Below the pieces are notes generated by a model. It worked only from the letters and a program-made list of their open reading frames with translations. It had not been told where the DNA came from and searched no databases. From contig JAFGRF010000266.1 in assembly GCA_016935295.1 (NCBI GenBank), forward strand, positions 1 to 5,267: DNA of 5,267 bases. The letters run 5' to 3'. The DNA is from Caldifarciminota bacterium (lineage in GTDB: Bacteria; Hydrothermota; Tepidihabitantia; Tepidihabitantales; Tepidihabitantaceae). Below are positions 4,727-5,267 of the stretch, one piece after another. How positions within the stretch are numbered: the first letter of the stretch is position 1; each line of letters starts with the position of its first letter. A program made the position numbers and the translations under genes.

Positions 4727-5089
4727 ATGGATGAAGCTCCGAAGACCGAACAGCCCGTGACTCCGCCGCCTTCAAGCGGCGACGACATCGAGAAGGCCAA
4801 GGGCACGGCCTGGCTTTCCTATCTGGGGATCCTGTGGCTGATTCCGCTGCTCACGCTCAAGGACAACCCGTTCGCCAAGTTCCACGTGAAGCAGGGCATC
4901 ATGCTCACGATTATCTGGGTGGCGAGTTCGGTGCTGGCAGTGATCCCGATTATCGGCTGGCTGGCCGACCTTGTGCTCTGGATCTACGCAATCGTGATGA
5001 TGGTTCTGGGAATCATCAACTCACTCAACGGCAACTACTGGAAGATGCCGATAACCGGGAAGTGGGCAGCAGACTGGTTTAAGTTCTAG
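4727..5089 (+). CDS. DUF4870/Tic20-like small membrane protein (second of a tandem pair)
   Basis: The ATG is preceded by a perfect AGGAGGT (4716-4722), 4 nt away, so this start is secure; another ATG at 4723 gives only three codons. The 120-residue protein has a charged, proline-rich cytosolic-looking N-terminus (1-26), a first membrane segment (about 27-44), the loop NPFAKFHVKQ (47-56), two further hydrophobic spans (about 57-75 and 78-99), and NGNYWKMPITGKW near the end. Shared with the upstream protein are PFAKFH-x2-Q and G-x-YW-x2-P, so the pair arose by tandem duplication. Its ribosome site is much stronger than that of the first gene, so it is probably made in larger amount. Function unknown; hetero-oligomers with the partner are possible. 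Confidence 0.85.
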   Translation: MDEAPKTEQPVTPPPSSGDDIEKAKGTAWLSYLGILWLIPLLTLKDNPFAKFHVKQGIMLTIIWVASSVLAVIPIIGWLADLVLWIYAIVMMVLGIINSLNGNYWKMPITGKWAADWFKF

Positions 5090-5111
5090 TCCCCAAGTCA
5101 CAAACGGAGAG

Positions 5112-5140
5112 ACGCCGCCTACGGGCGGCGTTTCCTTTGG
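5112..5140 (+). terminator. Rho-independent terminator of the membrane-protein operon
   Basis: An 8-bp stem (ACGCCGCC with GGCGGCGT) closes on UACG, forming the very stable cUACGg tetraloop, and runs into TTTCCTTT on the plus strand. It begins 22 nt after the TAG of the second gene. Confidence 0.8.
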
Positions 5141-5267
5141 TCCAGGCTGTTCACATTATATTCACCCCCTCTTCCGATAATAGGGATTATGTAAACCTGA
5201 TGGGGATAAAAGAAACGCGACCGGCTCATCACAGTATCAAAGCCCGCCCCCGGATGGAACCGATAAG
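5141..5267. other. AT-richer spacer at the right edge, no supported gene
   Basis: This stretch is visibly richer in A and T than the rest of the window. It contains a short inverted repeat, ATAAT-AGGG-ATTAT (5177-5190), and isolated -10-like boxes without a well-spaced -35. An ATG at 5200 opens a frame to the edge but lacks a ribosome site. It is probably the control region of a gene outside the window. Confidence 0.3.

Noticed and set aside
5200..5267. ATG-initiated frame running off the right edge
   Set aside because: There is no ribosome site at a workable distance, and 22 codons are too few to judge.

Overview
The window is GC-rich bacterial DNA, probably from an uncultured lineage with a type IX secretion system (T9SS), such as the Bacteroidota/FCB group or candidate division WOR-3. 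The evidence is two proteins or fragments ending in a T9SS-type C-terminal sorting domain, sparse gene packing, and spacers full of short degenerate tandem repeats. The lineage is inferred; no rRNA or tRNA gene is visible.

Left part (1-1620), all on the minus strand. A cytidine/blasticidin-S-type deaminase runs off the left edge (1-402). A promoter candidate lies upstream of it. A GC-rich hairpin terminator (505-537) then separates it from a secreted protein gene (557-1549). That gene has its own promoter, Shine-Dalgarno site, TTG start, signal peptide and C-terminal sorting domain. One in-frame UGA at codon 89 splits it. A hairpin with the geometry of a bacterial SECIS element follows this UGA, so selenocysteine decoding competes with a nonsense mutation or an assembly error.

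Middle part (1621-3750). The spacer at 1621-1873 carries 7- and 8-bp microrepeats. An orphan fragment of a second T9SS sorting domain lies at 1874-2110 (minus), followed by a gene-poor stretch. An XRE-type regulator (2418-3095, minus) has a near-consensus promoter overlapped by a 28-bp inverted repeat, probably its own operator. Upstream of it, about 340 bp of degenerate 12-bp repeats read as tetrapeptide periodicity in several frames. A short plus-strand gene remnant and a strong terminator (3708-3750) close this part.

Right part (3783-5140), plus strand. A small hypothetical protein (3783-4037) ends much like the remnant before it. Another repeat-bearing spacer follows. A two-gene operon of DUF4870/Tic20-like membrane proteins (4304-4693 and 4727-5089) has a near-perfect sigma70-type promoter and a terminator with a cUACGg loop. 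The promoter overlaps the first possible ATG of the first gene, which moves the likely start to the TTG at 4304. The last 127 bases hold no supported gene.

Except for the membrane-protein pair, the genes look like independent transcription units. No pathway links them.
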